Positions 1-11,426 of a stretch of DNA of 64,000 bases are shown one piece after another. The DNA comes from Mesocentrotus franciscanus (Eukaryota; Echinodermata; Echinoidea; Camarodonta; Strongylocentrotidae): NCBI GenBank assembly GCA_037976565.1, contig CP137666.1, forward strand, positions 3,638,060 to 3,702,059, written 5' to 3'. The notes under the pieces are model-generated. The model worked only from the letters and a program-made list of their open reading frames with translations. It ran no database searches and was not told the DNA's origin. The position numbers and the translations under genes were made by a program. Positions within the stretch are counted from its first letter, which is position 1; every line of letters begins with the position of its first letter.

Positions 1-88
1 TGGAGAGACAGGAGGCAGTTACCCAAGGATAAAAACAATAAAAGTGAGTATCAGACCACGTGTAGCCTGACACAGTATATCTACTCAC

Positions 89-246
89 CCAGTCTGTAGT
101 AAAAGGAGCACCATTGGTCATTAGGATGCGTACTTCATCATCCCGCCTCGTTTTGCTGCTTCTAACAGCTTCTTCCCTAAATCCACAAGGGACATTCTTA
201 CAATCAAGTATTATGTCACTGAACTTTCTAGCCCTTTTTGACACTG
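89..246 (-). CDS. GABPB: GABP-beta homologue, first coding exon (gene continues past left edge), with an apparent 1-base frameshift
   Basis: GABP-beta is the ankyrin-repeat partner of the ETS factor GABP-alpha in a nuclear transcription activator. On the minus strand an acceptor (CATTTTCAG) precedes this exon at 247 and a GTGAGTAG donor follows at 88. ATG is at 195-193. The first residues read MSLVDLGKKLLEAAKRG, and the exon ends DDEVRILMTNGAPFTTDW. Both parts match the start of vertebrate GABPB1/2 from memory, including the exon end at residue 36 after the tryptophan. The two parts lie in different frames: around 138-147 one base is missing, so the literal reading stops after about 24 residues. 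With one base added, the exon would encode exactly 36 codons in phase 0. Ankyrin repeats must lie left of position 1. Bases 196-246 are 5' UTR. Recognition is strong; whether the break is real or an assembly error is open. Confidence 0.85.
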
Positions 247-3033
247 CTGAAAATGGGAGAAAAATCAAAAGAAAAAAAGAGAACAAGATGGAGAAGATAG
301 AAAGGTGTTAAACAACCACTAAGAAGAAGCGACCGAAAGACCAACAGGACTACCTTCTCCTCCGTATACTGTTGATGTTGATGTAGCATCACAGTTACAT
401 ACAAATTGTTCTTTTACTAACCCCCTCCCTCTTGTATGATGAATTCTCTAGATTTAGGTGAAATAATGAGTTCTTGTACTGAATTTGTACTGATATTTTC
501 ATTTCAGGAGTAAATTATTGAAAGTTATCCAGAATAGCAAGGGAAAAGAAAACACTTGTATATAATGGGGTAATTTTGAACATTTAGAATAAAGCAGATT
601 CACTAGCTAGATTTGAAATTCCTCTCCTCTACTCAATTATATCCAAAGTTAGATTTGAACTATTAAAGTCTGCCAATTCCATACTTGACTTTGAATGAAC
701 TGATCCAATACCCATGGTCATGAGTCGATCATATCGAAATGTTATTTTTTTTCTATATTTCAGGGGCTAAATCTTTTCTATAAATAATCACAAATAATTC
801 AATTACAAAACCGTCATAAGTACAAGTTCACCAACATCCCATTAAAATGCAAGTATTTAAAAATAACTAACAAGCATTACAATGGTATAGGATGTCGGTG
901 AACGATGCCCTGCTCTCTCTCCTCTGCCTCATCTATTATTTTAATGAACATTATACCCAGACGTTGTGTGTCCAGACATGCAGGTTGTGTATCCCAACAA
1001 TTTTTAAACAGAAATTTGATTTTGAAGAAGTTTACAATCAATATTTCATATACCTTCTGTTAAAGGCTTATGTTGCACAATATCATAATAGACAAAAATT
1101 CACGATGGTTAGTGCTAGCTAGTTAGTGCCATTTGATGAATATTTTTCGCTAAATCCAAAGGCAAAAGAGAAGTCTTTATGTTTGTTAAATAGTGTCCAG
1201 ACACCAAACCCCCATCATATATACCCGACGTTGTGTATTATATCTTCTTAAACGGCTATAGTCTATGTTGGACAATATTATAAAGGACAAATATTCAACT
1301 CCCCATCATACTACAGACTTACACTTGGTTGACTTAGGCTACAGTGCAGTCTCTCAGACAAGACCCTCTCAGTCTCAATTTCATTTTTAGTTTTGTTATT
1401 TGGACTCTGACTCTAGGCCTAGCCGGTAGACTAGCTAGGATATAGACTAGGCCTATAAAGCGTAGTCATACTAGTCTAGGCCTACTAGTCATAGACTTTC
1501 TAGACTCTAGATCTAGAACTAGATCTAAGTCTAATCGGGAGGTGAGACAGTAGGAGTCGTTAGCGTCATCACATTGTGATAGTCTAGGAATTCAGCTCTC
1601 AATGGGTGTAAAGATCTCGAAAATCGGCCAACGACAAGGCGAGTTTTGACATGATTATTGTTGAAAATTGTCCATATTTCGTTCCATTTATATTCGTATT
1701 TCAACGTAATATTAGTTGTAGACCCTGTCTAGCCCGGGTGAAAATCATTTTTTAGGCAGACAAATTAGATTATCTTCTTTATTTTGATGTATGACTCCAC
1801 CATTCGCTCCCGTTCGTTCTATTGTGATGCATTTTGGTCCATTACATGAAATGAGATCAACCGTTGAAAGGAGACTACATATTATGCATAGAATAGAATT
1901 TATTGACTCTAGCTTGCGACCCCCTTCTGGGGTATGAGAGTACAACACATTTACATGTCATGATAATGATACATAATAAAGAATACAAACATAGCATGAT
2001 GATACAAAGAATACAGAATACAAAAAAAAACAATACAAATGTATAACGATAAATAGTAATGATCTAAACCTATATTATGCTACACAAAAATACAATATTA
2101 AACAATGTGGCAAGTATACATGAAAAGTGGAGAATTCCACATGAGCAATATAAATACAAACAACAAAACACTACATAATTGTGCTAAAAAATTATCAGTT
2201 TAATTTTGCATGTTATTGTGATTGGGTGCAGACTAACAAAATACGGCATATTGTCCCTAGAAAAATAAACCTAAATCACTCTTTGCTTTCCAAAGGACAA
2301 ACAAAAACATAATGTTATGAACCAGAGCAATATAACACCGAGTTTGCATAGGCAATCTTTTTATTCAGATGGTCATATCTCAGCCAATACTCAACCTATT
2401 CAATTGGTTTTCAACATTTGGACATTATTTTTGGTGGTCTTTCGGAAAATTAAGAAAAAATTGAGAAATTCCAAAAATATTTTTGATTTGTGATGACGTC
2501 ACAATTCACCACTCTAGATCTAGGCCTACATGTATGTCTTGTGATCTTATTTACCACCGGTGCGACCAGGCGGCATTAATCCAACTTAGTGGAATGGTCG
2601 CTTGGGGAGCGCGGCATCAGGGATGGATCAAAAGACCCTAGACCTCTAGATCTAATCCAGTTTTCTCTCCTTTAACTTTAAGTTTAATGTCTCATCTCCC
2701 TGCCCTGGTCTAATCTGATAATTTTATTTTAATTGTTTTCTTTTCTTTCTTTTAGGATCTAGGCTACACAATACACAGATCTTTTTAAAGTATAAATTAA
2801 GTATAAGTATAAGTTATAAAGTACAAATGGTGTCTTGGTTAGCAATATGAACTATGAAGGATGATTATGACACTCGACTGACTCATGCAGAATCAAAATT
2901 TTGATAAAGCCGCGGTAATGTTTACGGAAGTGACAGGGGAGCAGGGAAATTAGGAAAACACAGGAAGCATTATCTTCTCATAACCGTCAGTGCACCGGAA
3001 GCAAATCTGTTCATGAGACTATGTGCTACTTAC
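247..3033 (-). other. Probable first intron of the GABP-beta gene; repeats only
   Basis: No coding exon was recognised. The stretch holds a CTAG-rich cluster (1411-1526), AT-rich DNA at 1975-2200, and at 2330-2530 a block ending in a perfect palindromic TGACGTCA (2494-2501) that looks like part of a dispersed repeat. Confidence 0.4.
1411..1526. repeat. CTAG-rich cluster
   Basis: About a dozen CTAG tetranucleotides occur within ~115 bases, many inside larger palindromes such as TCTAGA, ACTAGT and TAGGCCTA. Further CTAG-rich stretches follow at 2510-2525 and 2637-2652. No function can be assigned. Confidence 0.5.
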
Positions 3034-3200
3034 CTAAATTCGGTGGTTTTCTTGCACTGCTGTCTTGAATCTGAGATTCATATACTTAGAATAATACTTG
3101 GGTATTGATAAATACTTTACGTTTGGCTTTAAAAAGAAGAAAATTCATCGCAAAATCACGAGACGGAAGCTATCTTTTGTGTTTCCGGTACAAAACAAGC
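3034..3200 (-). promoter_or_regulatory. Probable non-coding first exon and promoter of the GABP-beta gene, with ETS-type sites
   Basis: Read on the minus strand, a good donor (GAATTTAG followed by GTAAGTAG) sits at 3033/3034, in the right orientation to splice to the acceptor at 247 (intron about 2.8 kb). Around it are GGAA/TTCC cores typical of ETS factors: ACGGAAGTGA at 2934-2943, ACCGGAAGC at 2994-3002, GACGGAAGC at 3162-3170 and TTTCCGGTA at 3182-3190. GABP itself binds CCGGAAGTG-type sites, so self-regulation is possible. The transcription start was not determined; the boundary at 3200 is arbitrary. Confidence 0.4.
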
Positions 3201-3691
3201 CCCTCGACCGTACCACAACATATGTCATGATAATAAATGCGCAAATACCTAATGTGAGCTTAACATTAACGATTATTTATAGAATTACTTTTCAATAAAC
3301 TTGAAGACTTTTGCACAAATTATTCATTGAATTGAGATTTTAATTAAAAATATTGTGTTATTTGTTAAAGTATACAAGTAAATTACGAACTATATTTTTT
3401 CCCTTGTGTGAGTGGGCAGGACAACGAGTCTAATACATGGTCTAATATAAAAAATAAAAAAAACTACAGTAGAATATTAAATATCTATTGAAATTTAGAT
3501 TATATGAGACCTTGTGATTGAACTTTGACTATCGTAAGGACTTTATCTTACATGGAAATAACATTAAAATCGTTATCAATGCATAATATTGATTTTGAAA
3601 CGCCTGTCAATAGTCTAATATGCATTGGGAAGCTATGCAGTTTCGGCCATCAATATTTCAGCCAGTGATATTCGGCCGAGTCTAGCTATGC

Positions 3692-3738
3692 CATAGAGAT
3701 ATATACTCACTAACCCTTAGTAAGTATATATCTCTATG
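3692..3738. repeat. Perfect 16-bp hairpin beside the fold-back element
   Basis: CATAGAGATATATACT (3692-3707) is followed by a 15-base spacer and its exact reverse complement (3723-3738). It ends six bases before the terminal repeat of the fold-back element starting at 3745. Confidence 0.8.
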
Positions 3739-3744
3739 AGCTAT

Positions 3745-4606
3745 TAGTCAGGTGGCTTAGCGTCAAATTTATCGATTATCGTTACTTGCCGGATAAAAGC
3801 ACCATTTTTGGTACAGGGCTTCCTTAGCACTTACTAAACGATATTAGGCTAGGATCGCGAGCCCCCGGCAAAAATTCAATTTAAGGGTGTGGGGGCGGGG
3901 GCGTCTTTTGGGAGCCCCAATTAATTTTCTAATATTGATTTGTTATTGTACAAATGCCATTTTTGGTACAGGGCTTCCTTAGGACCTACTGAACGATATT
4001 AGGGTGGGAGCCCCCGGCAAAAATATCATATAAGGGTGTGAGGCGGGGGCGTGGCCTTGTAGCCCCCAAATAATTTAGAAGGTAATATAACATTTATTTG
4101 TTGTTGTACAAATGCCATTTATTTAGTGCCATTTATTTAGGGGGCTACGAAGCGACGCCCCCGCCCCACACCCTTATATGATATTCATGCCGGGGGCTCC
4201 TACCCTAATATAGTTCAGTAGGTCCTAAGGAAGCCCTGTACTAAAAATGGCATTTGTACAACAACATATAAATGTTATATTACCTTCTAAATTATTTGGG
4301 GGCTACGAGGCCACGCCCCCGCCCCATGCCCTTATATGATATTTTTGTCGGGTGCTCCTACCTTAATATTGTTCAGTAGGTCCTAAGGAAGCCCTGTACC
4401 AAAAATAGCATTTGTACAACAACAAATCAATGTTATAAAATTATTTGGGGGCTCCAAAAGACGCCCCCGCCCCCACATCCTTAAATTGATATTTTTTGCC
4501 GGGGGCTCCTAGCCTAATATCGTTTAGTATGTCCTAAGGGAGCCCTGTACCAAAAATGGTGCTTTTATCCGGCAAGTAACGATAATTTCGCTAAGCCACC
4601 TGACTA
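3745..4606. mobile_element. GC-rich fold-back (long inverted repeat) element
   Basis: The ends are inverted repeats: TAGTCAGGTGGCTTAGCG at the left and CGCTAAGCCACCTGACTA at the right. Inside, a unit of roughly 190-200 bases is repeated. It runs from GTACAGGGCTTCCTTAG through GAGCCCCCGGCAAAAAT and GGCGGGGGCGT to GTAGCCCCCAAATAATT. It occurs about twice forward (from ~3811 and ~3957) and about three times reversed (to ~4260, ~4405 and ~4570), so the element can fold into a hairpin several hundred bases long. No transposase reading frame is visible, so it would be non-autonomous. Target duplication is not clear. GC-rich tracts stand out sharply from the AT-rich surroundings. Confidence 0.8.
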
Positions 4607-5370
4607 TATGCACTGAATCCAGTTTAGCCCCACTTGATGATCCCCACATGCAGTTAGACCTAAAGAAAAAAGATGTTGAATAGCCCTTTAGGTGCCAGCA
4701 CCTGGGTCGGTCGGTCAATTTGTTGTATTATTATTTTTTTTTTTTTTTGCTTTTTCCCCTCTTTGGGCTGATATTTTTCCGTTTTGTTTTCATATTTTTT
4801 GATTCATTAAACATTTTTTTTCTCTAAAAAATGGTTAAAAAAAGAATAAAAAGCCGACCGTAGATTTTAAGATTTTTGGGTCGTTTGTATATGGCAATAC
4901 CAAACTTTTTTGTTTAGGCCTTAGCTATATAGGTTCGGAAAGATAACGAGGTAGGCTAAATATAATACTAGGCCGACGGTGGCAAAACTAGGGGAGATAA
5001 AATGTCCATCTCTTAATCATAGATAAATAATTTTATGAATAAGTAAACAAATAAATAAATAAATATTAAATAACTAAACAAACAAATGAATGAATAAATA
5101 AATAAATAATATTAATACTATATACTATACTACTACATGTAGGCTACTACTAATATAAACAAAAAATGACAATACTGATGATGATAAGTATAGGCTAATG
5201 ATAATAGTAGTATTAATAATGGTTATATTTAACTATATTACTAATGATAACAATAATAAAAAAAATAATAATAATAGTAATAATAATACTAATACTAATA
5301 GAAATACTTAGGCTATAAAAAACGGGGGGATGCATATATTCGGGAACGTATTATGTATAAAATGCCAGAT
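4607..5370. other. Gene-free AT-rich stretch
   Basis: T- and A-rich low-complexity DNA, including AAAT-type and ATAATA-type short repeats around 5040-5320. No gene or element was recognised. Confidence 0.5.
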
Positions 5371-5524
5371 TCTTCTTCTTCTTCTTCTTCTTCTTCTTCT
5401 TCTTCTTCTTCTTCTTCTTCTTCTTCTTCTTCTTCTTCTTCTTCTTCTTCTTCTTCTTCTTCTTCTTCTTCTTCTTCTTCTTCTTCTTCTTCTTCTTCTT
5501 CTTCTTCTTCTTCTTCTTCTTCTT

Positions 5525-5555
<31 letters not shown>

Positions 5556-5596
5556 TTATTATTCTTCTTCTTCTTCTACTTCTTCTTCTTCTTCTT
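5371..5596. repeat. Long (TTC)n microsatellite
   Basis: A pure TTC run of roughly 180 bases (from 5371 to about 5554) is followed by an interrupted tail with TAT and TAC variants to 5596. On one strand it is a pure homopurine (GAA) tract of the kind that can form triplex DNA. Open frames across it in several phases are trivial (poly-Leu, poly-Ser, poly-Arg) and are not genes. Confidence 0.95.
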
Positions 5597-5699
5597 AATT
5601 TACCGGTAGGGTTCAAGCCTTCAAGGTAATGCTTTAAACAAAAGATGGCGCTAGACCTTCTCTTTCAGAGCTGAAAACAAACATCACCAAAAAGTAAAT

Positions 5700-7499
5700 T
5701 TAAATAACCAAAAAATCAGACAATAAAATAAGTTATGTGGATCATCTATTGGCGACAAATTGGCTACCATAATTGTCATTGGGTTGTGATTTCTTAGACC
5801 CTCTATTCATCAATTGTTTTTAACGATTTTAATATCCTAAATGTTTTATTTTTTTTCTCCCACGAACCTGATTTCTTTTGAGGACAAAATGTTATTTATG
5901 TATCCACATATGATAGGCTACTTTCTTTCACTCATTGTAATATTGTAAACAAGAGATGGCGCTAGACCATTTAACTCGCTGTGACTTGTCTCAGAATTAT
6001 AGGTTCAATCTATGCAATTGATTTCTTCCTCTTTATGACTTGCTTCATAGATCTTTCTTGTTTATAACACCAAAATAAAAATGCATTCAAGCTACTATCA
6101 TGAGAGATTTCTTTTATCACACCTAACCATTTAATTTAGAAACAAGCACAATTATCAACTTATTGATGCTGGAATTTTATACTCTGATATCTCAATTTTG
6201 CGCTGTTGGGTTTGTCGTGTTAATATATAATATTGCTATAGAAGTGAATTAACATGTTCATCTAACAGTTGTCGATGGTTCTACACAACAAATATTTAAG
6301 GTTCTCTATGCATAAAACAAGTCAAGAGAATAAAGCAATGTTAACGGAGGGCATTGCGTTCTTACATGGAGAAAACTTCAATTTTTCAAAGTGCTATTTT
6401 TAGCAGGCATCTTGGAAGTAGAAGTAGAAAAAGGGAAAGAAAAAGAAGAAAAAAGACATGTACTTGAACAGCAATATTGCATCCCCTCTTTCCCTTCTGT
6501 ATGATAAGCCTATTATTATACATGGAATGGATTTTTCTGAAGTTTTTTGCCGGGCCCAAAATTTCAGGGTATGGAAATTGTGTTTTTTAAAGATTTATAT
6601 AGGCCTAGGCCTAGCTATAATTTCGAGTGTACTCAATTTTCCAAAAGAAAATGTGTTATTGCCGAGGAATTATTTCTAAATAATCCGTGCAAGAGTTTCT
6701 AGAAGGCAGTATATAAATAACATGTATAACCTTGGTTTATTAAACATCAAAGCAATTTTATTCAAACAATTAATAAACGAGATGCCTCATGCGCTGTAAT
6801 GTTTTTTAGCAAAAGATGGCGCTAGACCACTTTATAGCACAGCTAATATATACAGTTTCATTTATTCTTTATTTTTTGCCCTTTACGTTTCTATTCGTTC
6901 AAGTTTATTTGTCTTCTTCCAACATGAATGCAATACAATTTAACATATTTATAACATGTAGAGTATATAAAAGGAACACTTATAAGGATCAAGTTCATGT
7001 AATGCATTAAAGTGAGTAAAAAAGGGAAGAAAAGACGAGGAGACCTAATTAAAGCTAAGCTTGTAGAGGTCAGGTCCCTCAAAACAATAACATTAGACAC
7101 CATCAACATCAAAAACAGCCTGTTATATAATAGATTAATACACGAAATGTACGTCAAAGGCGCTAAAGTACTAAAATAGATAACTATAAACTACATCCAT
7201 ATGATTATAAATATGGTTTAACGGAGTAATAAAAAAGGGTGGGGAGAAGAGACTATGTACAAAAGGAGGCGATAAGAGTGATTATAAAGTGGGATATAGA
7301 AATGGAGAGAGGGGTGCGGGAGAGAGAGAGAGGGGGGGAAAGAAAAAAAAGACATACTTTCACTGTAAGCATATAGCTAGCTACAGGCGAGAAAAGGAAA
7401 GAAAAGGGAAAAGGTAAGTCGGCAGTTGCTATACAGTAGTAAATTAAGGAATGGATTAAGTTCAAATACATTTATACATGTAAATCACGACAGCATAGA
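5700..7499. other. Gene-free stretch
   Basis: AT-rich intergenic DNA with an AG-rich tract near 7300-7350 and motif copies listed separately. No gene was recognised. Confidence 0.5.
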
Positions 7500-7784
7500 T
7501 TAAGAATCAACTAAGTAATCATTCAATAAGTACAACTTCAGTTTACGTTTGAAGACAGATATACTGACAGAATGGCTAATGCTTGAGTCAAGAGTGTTCC
7601 AAAACCTTGGTCCAGTGCAAACTAAAGTGTTGAGAGTAAACCTTGTCCTTGCATGGGGTAAGTGGAATGCAGAAGCACCTCTTGTGGCATAATTGTGAAT
7701 TTGATTGTTTTTCTTGAAGATCTTGGCTAATGCCAGTGGCAGTAAGCCTGAGTTGAGATCATACATTAAGGAACCCAATTGCAT
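7500..7784 (-). mobile_element. 3' fragment of a non-LTR retrotransposon (reverse-transcriptase protein C-terminus)
   Basis: The 94-residue open frame contains the order typical of LINE (CR1/L2-like) polymerase C-termini: IHNYATRGASAFHLP, TRFTLNTLVCTGPRFWN and FKRKLKLYLLNDYL. 'GPRFWN..LDSSI' corresponds to the usual 'GP.LWN.LP..I' block. The upstream part of the polymerase is missing, so it is a 5'-truncated dead copy. Confidence 0.8.
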
Positions 7785-8649
7785 ATAATAAATATCTTCT
7801 ACCTTTTTTTATATGGTCTAAATTTCAAAGATTCTAAACAAAATTTTGATTTGTTTTTCTCGAAAATGTCTTTGTAATAATTATTTGATACTATAGTATG
7901 CTTCATTCACGCTCTAAACAATATACATTTGAATTGACCACCAAATACATATTATGTATTAATTTGGAGGAGCAATATGTGATTAAAATCGTTCCGACCT
8001 ACCGGGTAGTCTGATTGTCAGGTATGTGACATTGGCACAGGAAGCTTTCACCACATCTATGGAAAAATATTTTATATCCTGAACAAAAAAATATAAAACA
8101 TTATCAGGTTGAAATAAATAAGTATGAAGAATTTTCATCCATGTCTTTGCAATATGCAAATAGATTTAATAGATTGAGTGAAATAAAACCAAAAAAAGAA
8201 AAGCAAAAAAGCAAAAGAGCGAACTGCATGGTTGTGAGCTTAAAGCTTGAGTGCATTTTGATCCTTTCAAATACAATTTCTGATGAATTTGTAGGTCGCA
8301 AGAAGCTTGTAATTTTGAACTCACTCTCTGACGAATAAATTGAAACCGGTAATAAGTTAAGAATTGAACTCTCAAGGATTTTTTTTATTTGAACTGTTTT
8401 ATTTGTTACTTATTTCTTGGGCGAATTGCGTTATATCTTGTATAAACAAATTCATAGCTATAGTTATAAGGGTACTACTCGATAAACTCTAAACAAAGTC
8501 ATAACTAATTGAGAGTCGTCTATAGCGCCATCTCTTGTTAAAACATTATAATGAAGGCTTCCACTGAGTTAAGCAATAGATGGCACTAGACCATTTGTTT
8601 GTTATAAGAATTAACGCAATGCCTTTAAAAGTAGTATCAACAATAGATT

Positions 8650-8735
8650 CTTTTATAACTTTTTATGTAAAGCGCTGTGAAACAACAGTTAGTTTGTAAG
8701 AGCGCTATATAAATGACTTGTATTGTATTGTAAAT
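8650..8735 (+). mobile_element. Retroposon 3'-tail signature
   Basis: GTAAAGCGCTGTGAAAC followed ~30 bases later by AGCGCTATATAAATGAC and a TATTG-type tail. The paired AGCGC/GCGCT blocks form a small stem. The same pattern recurs near 26760 and, weaker, 51110. Confidence 0.55.
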
Positions 8736-9228
8736 TCCAATGGCTTTTGAAAGATAATACTAATTTAGAACTTCCCTCAAAATAGAAGGGCTTGCAAATA
8801 TCTTTTTGTGTGAAAATAATGACAGTTAAATGTCGAATCGTAATTTAGCAAGCGTGCTCGTTTAATTAAATAGTCTGATTTTCAGACCCTTGTACCGATT
8901 GGTCGTACGTTTTGTGCTGCGCAAAGATTCAATCAGCTTAATTTTGGCCATTGCAAGAAGCGGGTTATTGATGTGGACTAATGCTCATGTACCCTTTACA
9001 GCCCTCATTTTATGTATGTTATTACCAAAGAAAAAAGAAGTCACTCAGTCATTCAATAGTGTCTGACAGTGAAGTCTAGAAAGTAAATGAGTTTCCTTGC
9101 ATAATTTGAATACTATAGGACACTTCTAACATTTAAATTTCACAGATAGGACATACGTGACAAATTCATAATTCCTGCAAAGTTCTACAGAATTTGATGT
9201 TGGCTGCAAAAGAGATCACTACCTTTAA
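8731..9228 (-). mobile_element. TTAA-type MITE, third, diverged and inverted copy
   Basis: This reads as the reverse complement of the two copies at 10369-11426. Shared blocks include CGTACGTTTTGTGCTGCGCA, TCAATAGTGTCTGACAGTGA and CCTGCAAAGTTCTACAGAAT. The right end retains CTACCTTTAA; the left end is truncated. Roughly 50 bases at the left and the internal AT-rich part are diverged. Confidence 0.75.
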
Positions 9229-9678
9229 CACAGCAGATATCCTCATTATAATGTTTGTAACAAGAGAGGGCGCTAAACCATTTCTTTGTTATAAGAATTA
9301 ACGCAACGCAGATATCCTAATTATAATGTTTACCATTACTACGTAGTGTTAGAATTCAGTGTTGATTTTGATTTCAGTTATTTCTGCATTTTTCCAAATA
9401 TAATAACTGAATAACAAAGAATATATAAACGTAAAGTATAAAACAATATATACAAACAATAATAACTTCATGTCAAAATGTTATTTACGTATGTTAATAA
9501 TGAAACTTATTTCTATAACATATTATTATAAATATTAAGTTTTATCCGAACTATCTGTGAAAAAAAGTGCAGGAAACCTCAAAAGAAACATTTTAAGGTG
9601 AAATTTAAAATGAAAATGTGTTTATACGATCTTTGTGTATGATCAAGTTTGTGAGTGTGTTGTGTGATTGTATTGTCA

Positions 9679-9705
9679 TGTGTGTGTGTGTGTGTGTGTG
9701 TGTGT
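9679..9705. repeat. (TG)n microsatellite
   Basis: Near-perfect TG dinucleotide run of about 27 bases. Confidence 0.9.
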
Positions 9706-9879
9706 AGCGAATGGTGGATGTGCACGTGGCTCTGTGTTGTAATATGATGAGTGGAAACAAATGTAGCCAATTCAATAAAGGAAGCAAAGAATACAAACAA
9801 GAATACGAAATATGCAAAAATAACTTGCAATGTGACCAAAATTAAAATATCAATAATTGCATGCTGCCTATTGCATGTT

Positions 9880-9998
9880 GAAATCAATTTATGTGGATAT
9901 TTCGATGTAAGAGTTTTTGAAAGAGATGCTTTAGAATAGAGAGATGAACAATGCCTTATTGAATTTGGTAAGGAGTTCCAAATATCTGGTCCATGCAT
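9880..9998 (-). mobile_element. Retrotransposon polymerase C-terminal fragment
   Basis: The minus strand reads GPDIWNSLPNSIRHCSSLYS followed by SKTLTSKYPH, the 'GP.IWNSLP.SIR' block that ends many LINE reverse-transcriptase proteins. The reading frame beyond it is low-complexity (TH-rich from the TG microsatellite) and not meaningful. Confidence 0.65.
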
Positions 9999-10368
9999 GA
10001 TGTCTTACTGACTTCTGCATATTTCTAAATACATTGTATAATAACTGAATAACAAAAATTACAAGAGTAAGCATCATTGTAATATTTTACAAGAGATGGC
10101 GCTAGACCGCTTATTTTACAGCTAAAGCTAGGTAGATAAACACAATCGATATTATAACTAATTAATAATTATGATATTATCAATATTTATAATAATGAAA
10201 ATATTAATAATAATAATAATAATAAATATTTTGTAAATAGATAACAGATCTGACTTGTCCGATAATAGAATTTTGCTTAATTAGCTTAATTAGCGCTAAT
10301 TTTAAACCATGGGTTATGTAAATGAGGGTTTAAACCATGGGTTTGTGAATACGGGCCAATGTCTTTAA

Positions 10369-10896
10369 AGATACTATGTCCCTTTTTGCAGCCAACATCA
10401 AATTCTGTAGAACTTTGCAGGAATTATGAATATGTCATGTATGTCCTATCTGTGAAATTTAAACGTTAGCAGTGTCCTAATATTCAAATTATGCAAGGAA
10501 ACCCGTTTACTTGCTAGACTTCACTGTCAGACACTATTGAGTGACTGACTGGCTTTTTTCATCTTTGGTAATAACATACATAAAATGAGCTGAGGGTACA
10601 TGAGCATTTGTCTACATCAATAACCCACTTCTTGTAATGGCCAAAATTAAACTGATTGAATCTTTGCGCAGCATAAAACGTACGACCATTCGGTACAATG
10701 GTCTGAAAAATCAGACTATTACTTACTGGCTCTATAGCTCCTAAGTCGATTCGACAACTAATAGTCGTTATTTTCCCACTTAAAGACATTTTCAAGCCCC
10801 CCTTTTTTTAGGGAAGTTCTAAATTAGTATTGTCTTTCAAATGCCGTTGGAATTTAACTTTTTCATTTTTTGGCCTGCAAATGGGACATAGTACCT
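10369..10896. mobile_element. piggyBac-like MITE, copy 1 (TTAA target)
   Basis: The element is bounded by TTAA at 10365-10368 and 10897-10900. Its ends are imperfect inverted repeats: AGATACTATGTCCC at the left and GGGACATAGTACCT at the right. TTAA target use with short inverted ends is the hallmark of piggyBac-type transposition. A 78-residue minus-strand open frame inside (MKMSLSGKITTISCRIDLG...) is shared by copy 2. It could be a relic of an ancestral protein, but no transposase motif is visible. Confidence 0.8.
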
Positions 10897-10900
10897 TTAA

Positions 10901-11426
10901 AGATACTATGTCCCTTTTGCAGCCAACATCAAATTCTGTAGAACTTTGCAGGAATTATGAATATGTCATGTATGTCCTATCTGTGAAATTTAAACGTTAG
11001 CAGTGTCCGAATATTCAAATTATGCAAGGAAACCCGTTTTATTTGCTAGACTTCACTGTCAGACACTATTGAGTGACTGACTGGCTATTTTCATCTTTGG
11101 TAATAACATACATAACATGAGCTGTAAAGTGAGCATTTGTCTACATCAATAACCCACTTCTTGTAATGACCAAAATTAAACTGATTGAATCTTTGCGCAG
11201 TATAAAACGTACGACCATTCGGTACAATGGTCTGATAAATCAGACTATTACTTACTGGCTCTGTAGCTCCTAAGTCGATTCGACAACTAATAGTCGTTAT
11301 TTTCCTACTTAAAGACATTTTCAAGCCCCCCTTTTTTTAGGGAAGTTCTAAACTAGTATTGTCTTTCAAATGCCGTTGGAATTTAACCTTTTAATTTTTT
11401 GGGCTTGCAAATGGGACATAGTACCT
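10901..11426. mobile_element. piggyBac-like MITE, copy 2, head-to-tail with copy 1
   Basis: Near-identical to copy 1 over its full length, in the same orientation, starting right after the shared TTAA at 10897-10900 and ending at TTAA 11427-11430. The arrangement fits insertion of one copy into the target-site TTAA of the other. Confidence 0.85.

Larger units (their letters stand above)
5644..10108. repeat. Seven dispersed copies of a GATGGCGCTAGACC-type motif
   Basis: Copies of GATGGCGCTAGACC or close variants lie at 5644-5657, 5955-5968, 6815-6828, 8579-8592, 9266-9279 and 10095-10108, with one reversed at about 8522-8534. Several are preceded by TAATRTTTT(A)AACAAGA and two are followed by TTTGTTATAAGAATTAACGCAA. 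They are probably remnants of one short interspersed family that inserted repeatedly, though the intervals between them are unlike one another. Confidence 0.7.

Noticed and set aside
5308..5629. Open frames coding poly-Leu, poly-Ser and poly-Arg
   Set aside because: They are translations of the TTC microsatellite in three frames and have no gene context.
9579..9900. Extended C-terminus of the 139-codon minus frame (TH repeats)
   Set aside because: It comes from the TG microsatellite; only the first ~40 codons resemble retrotransposon protein.
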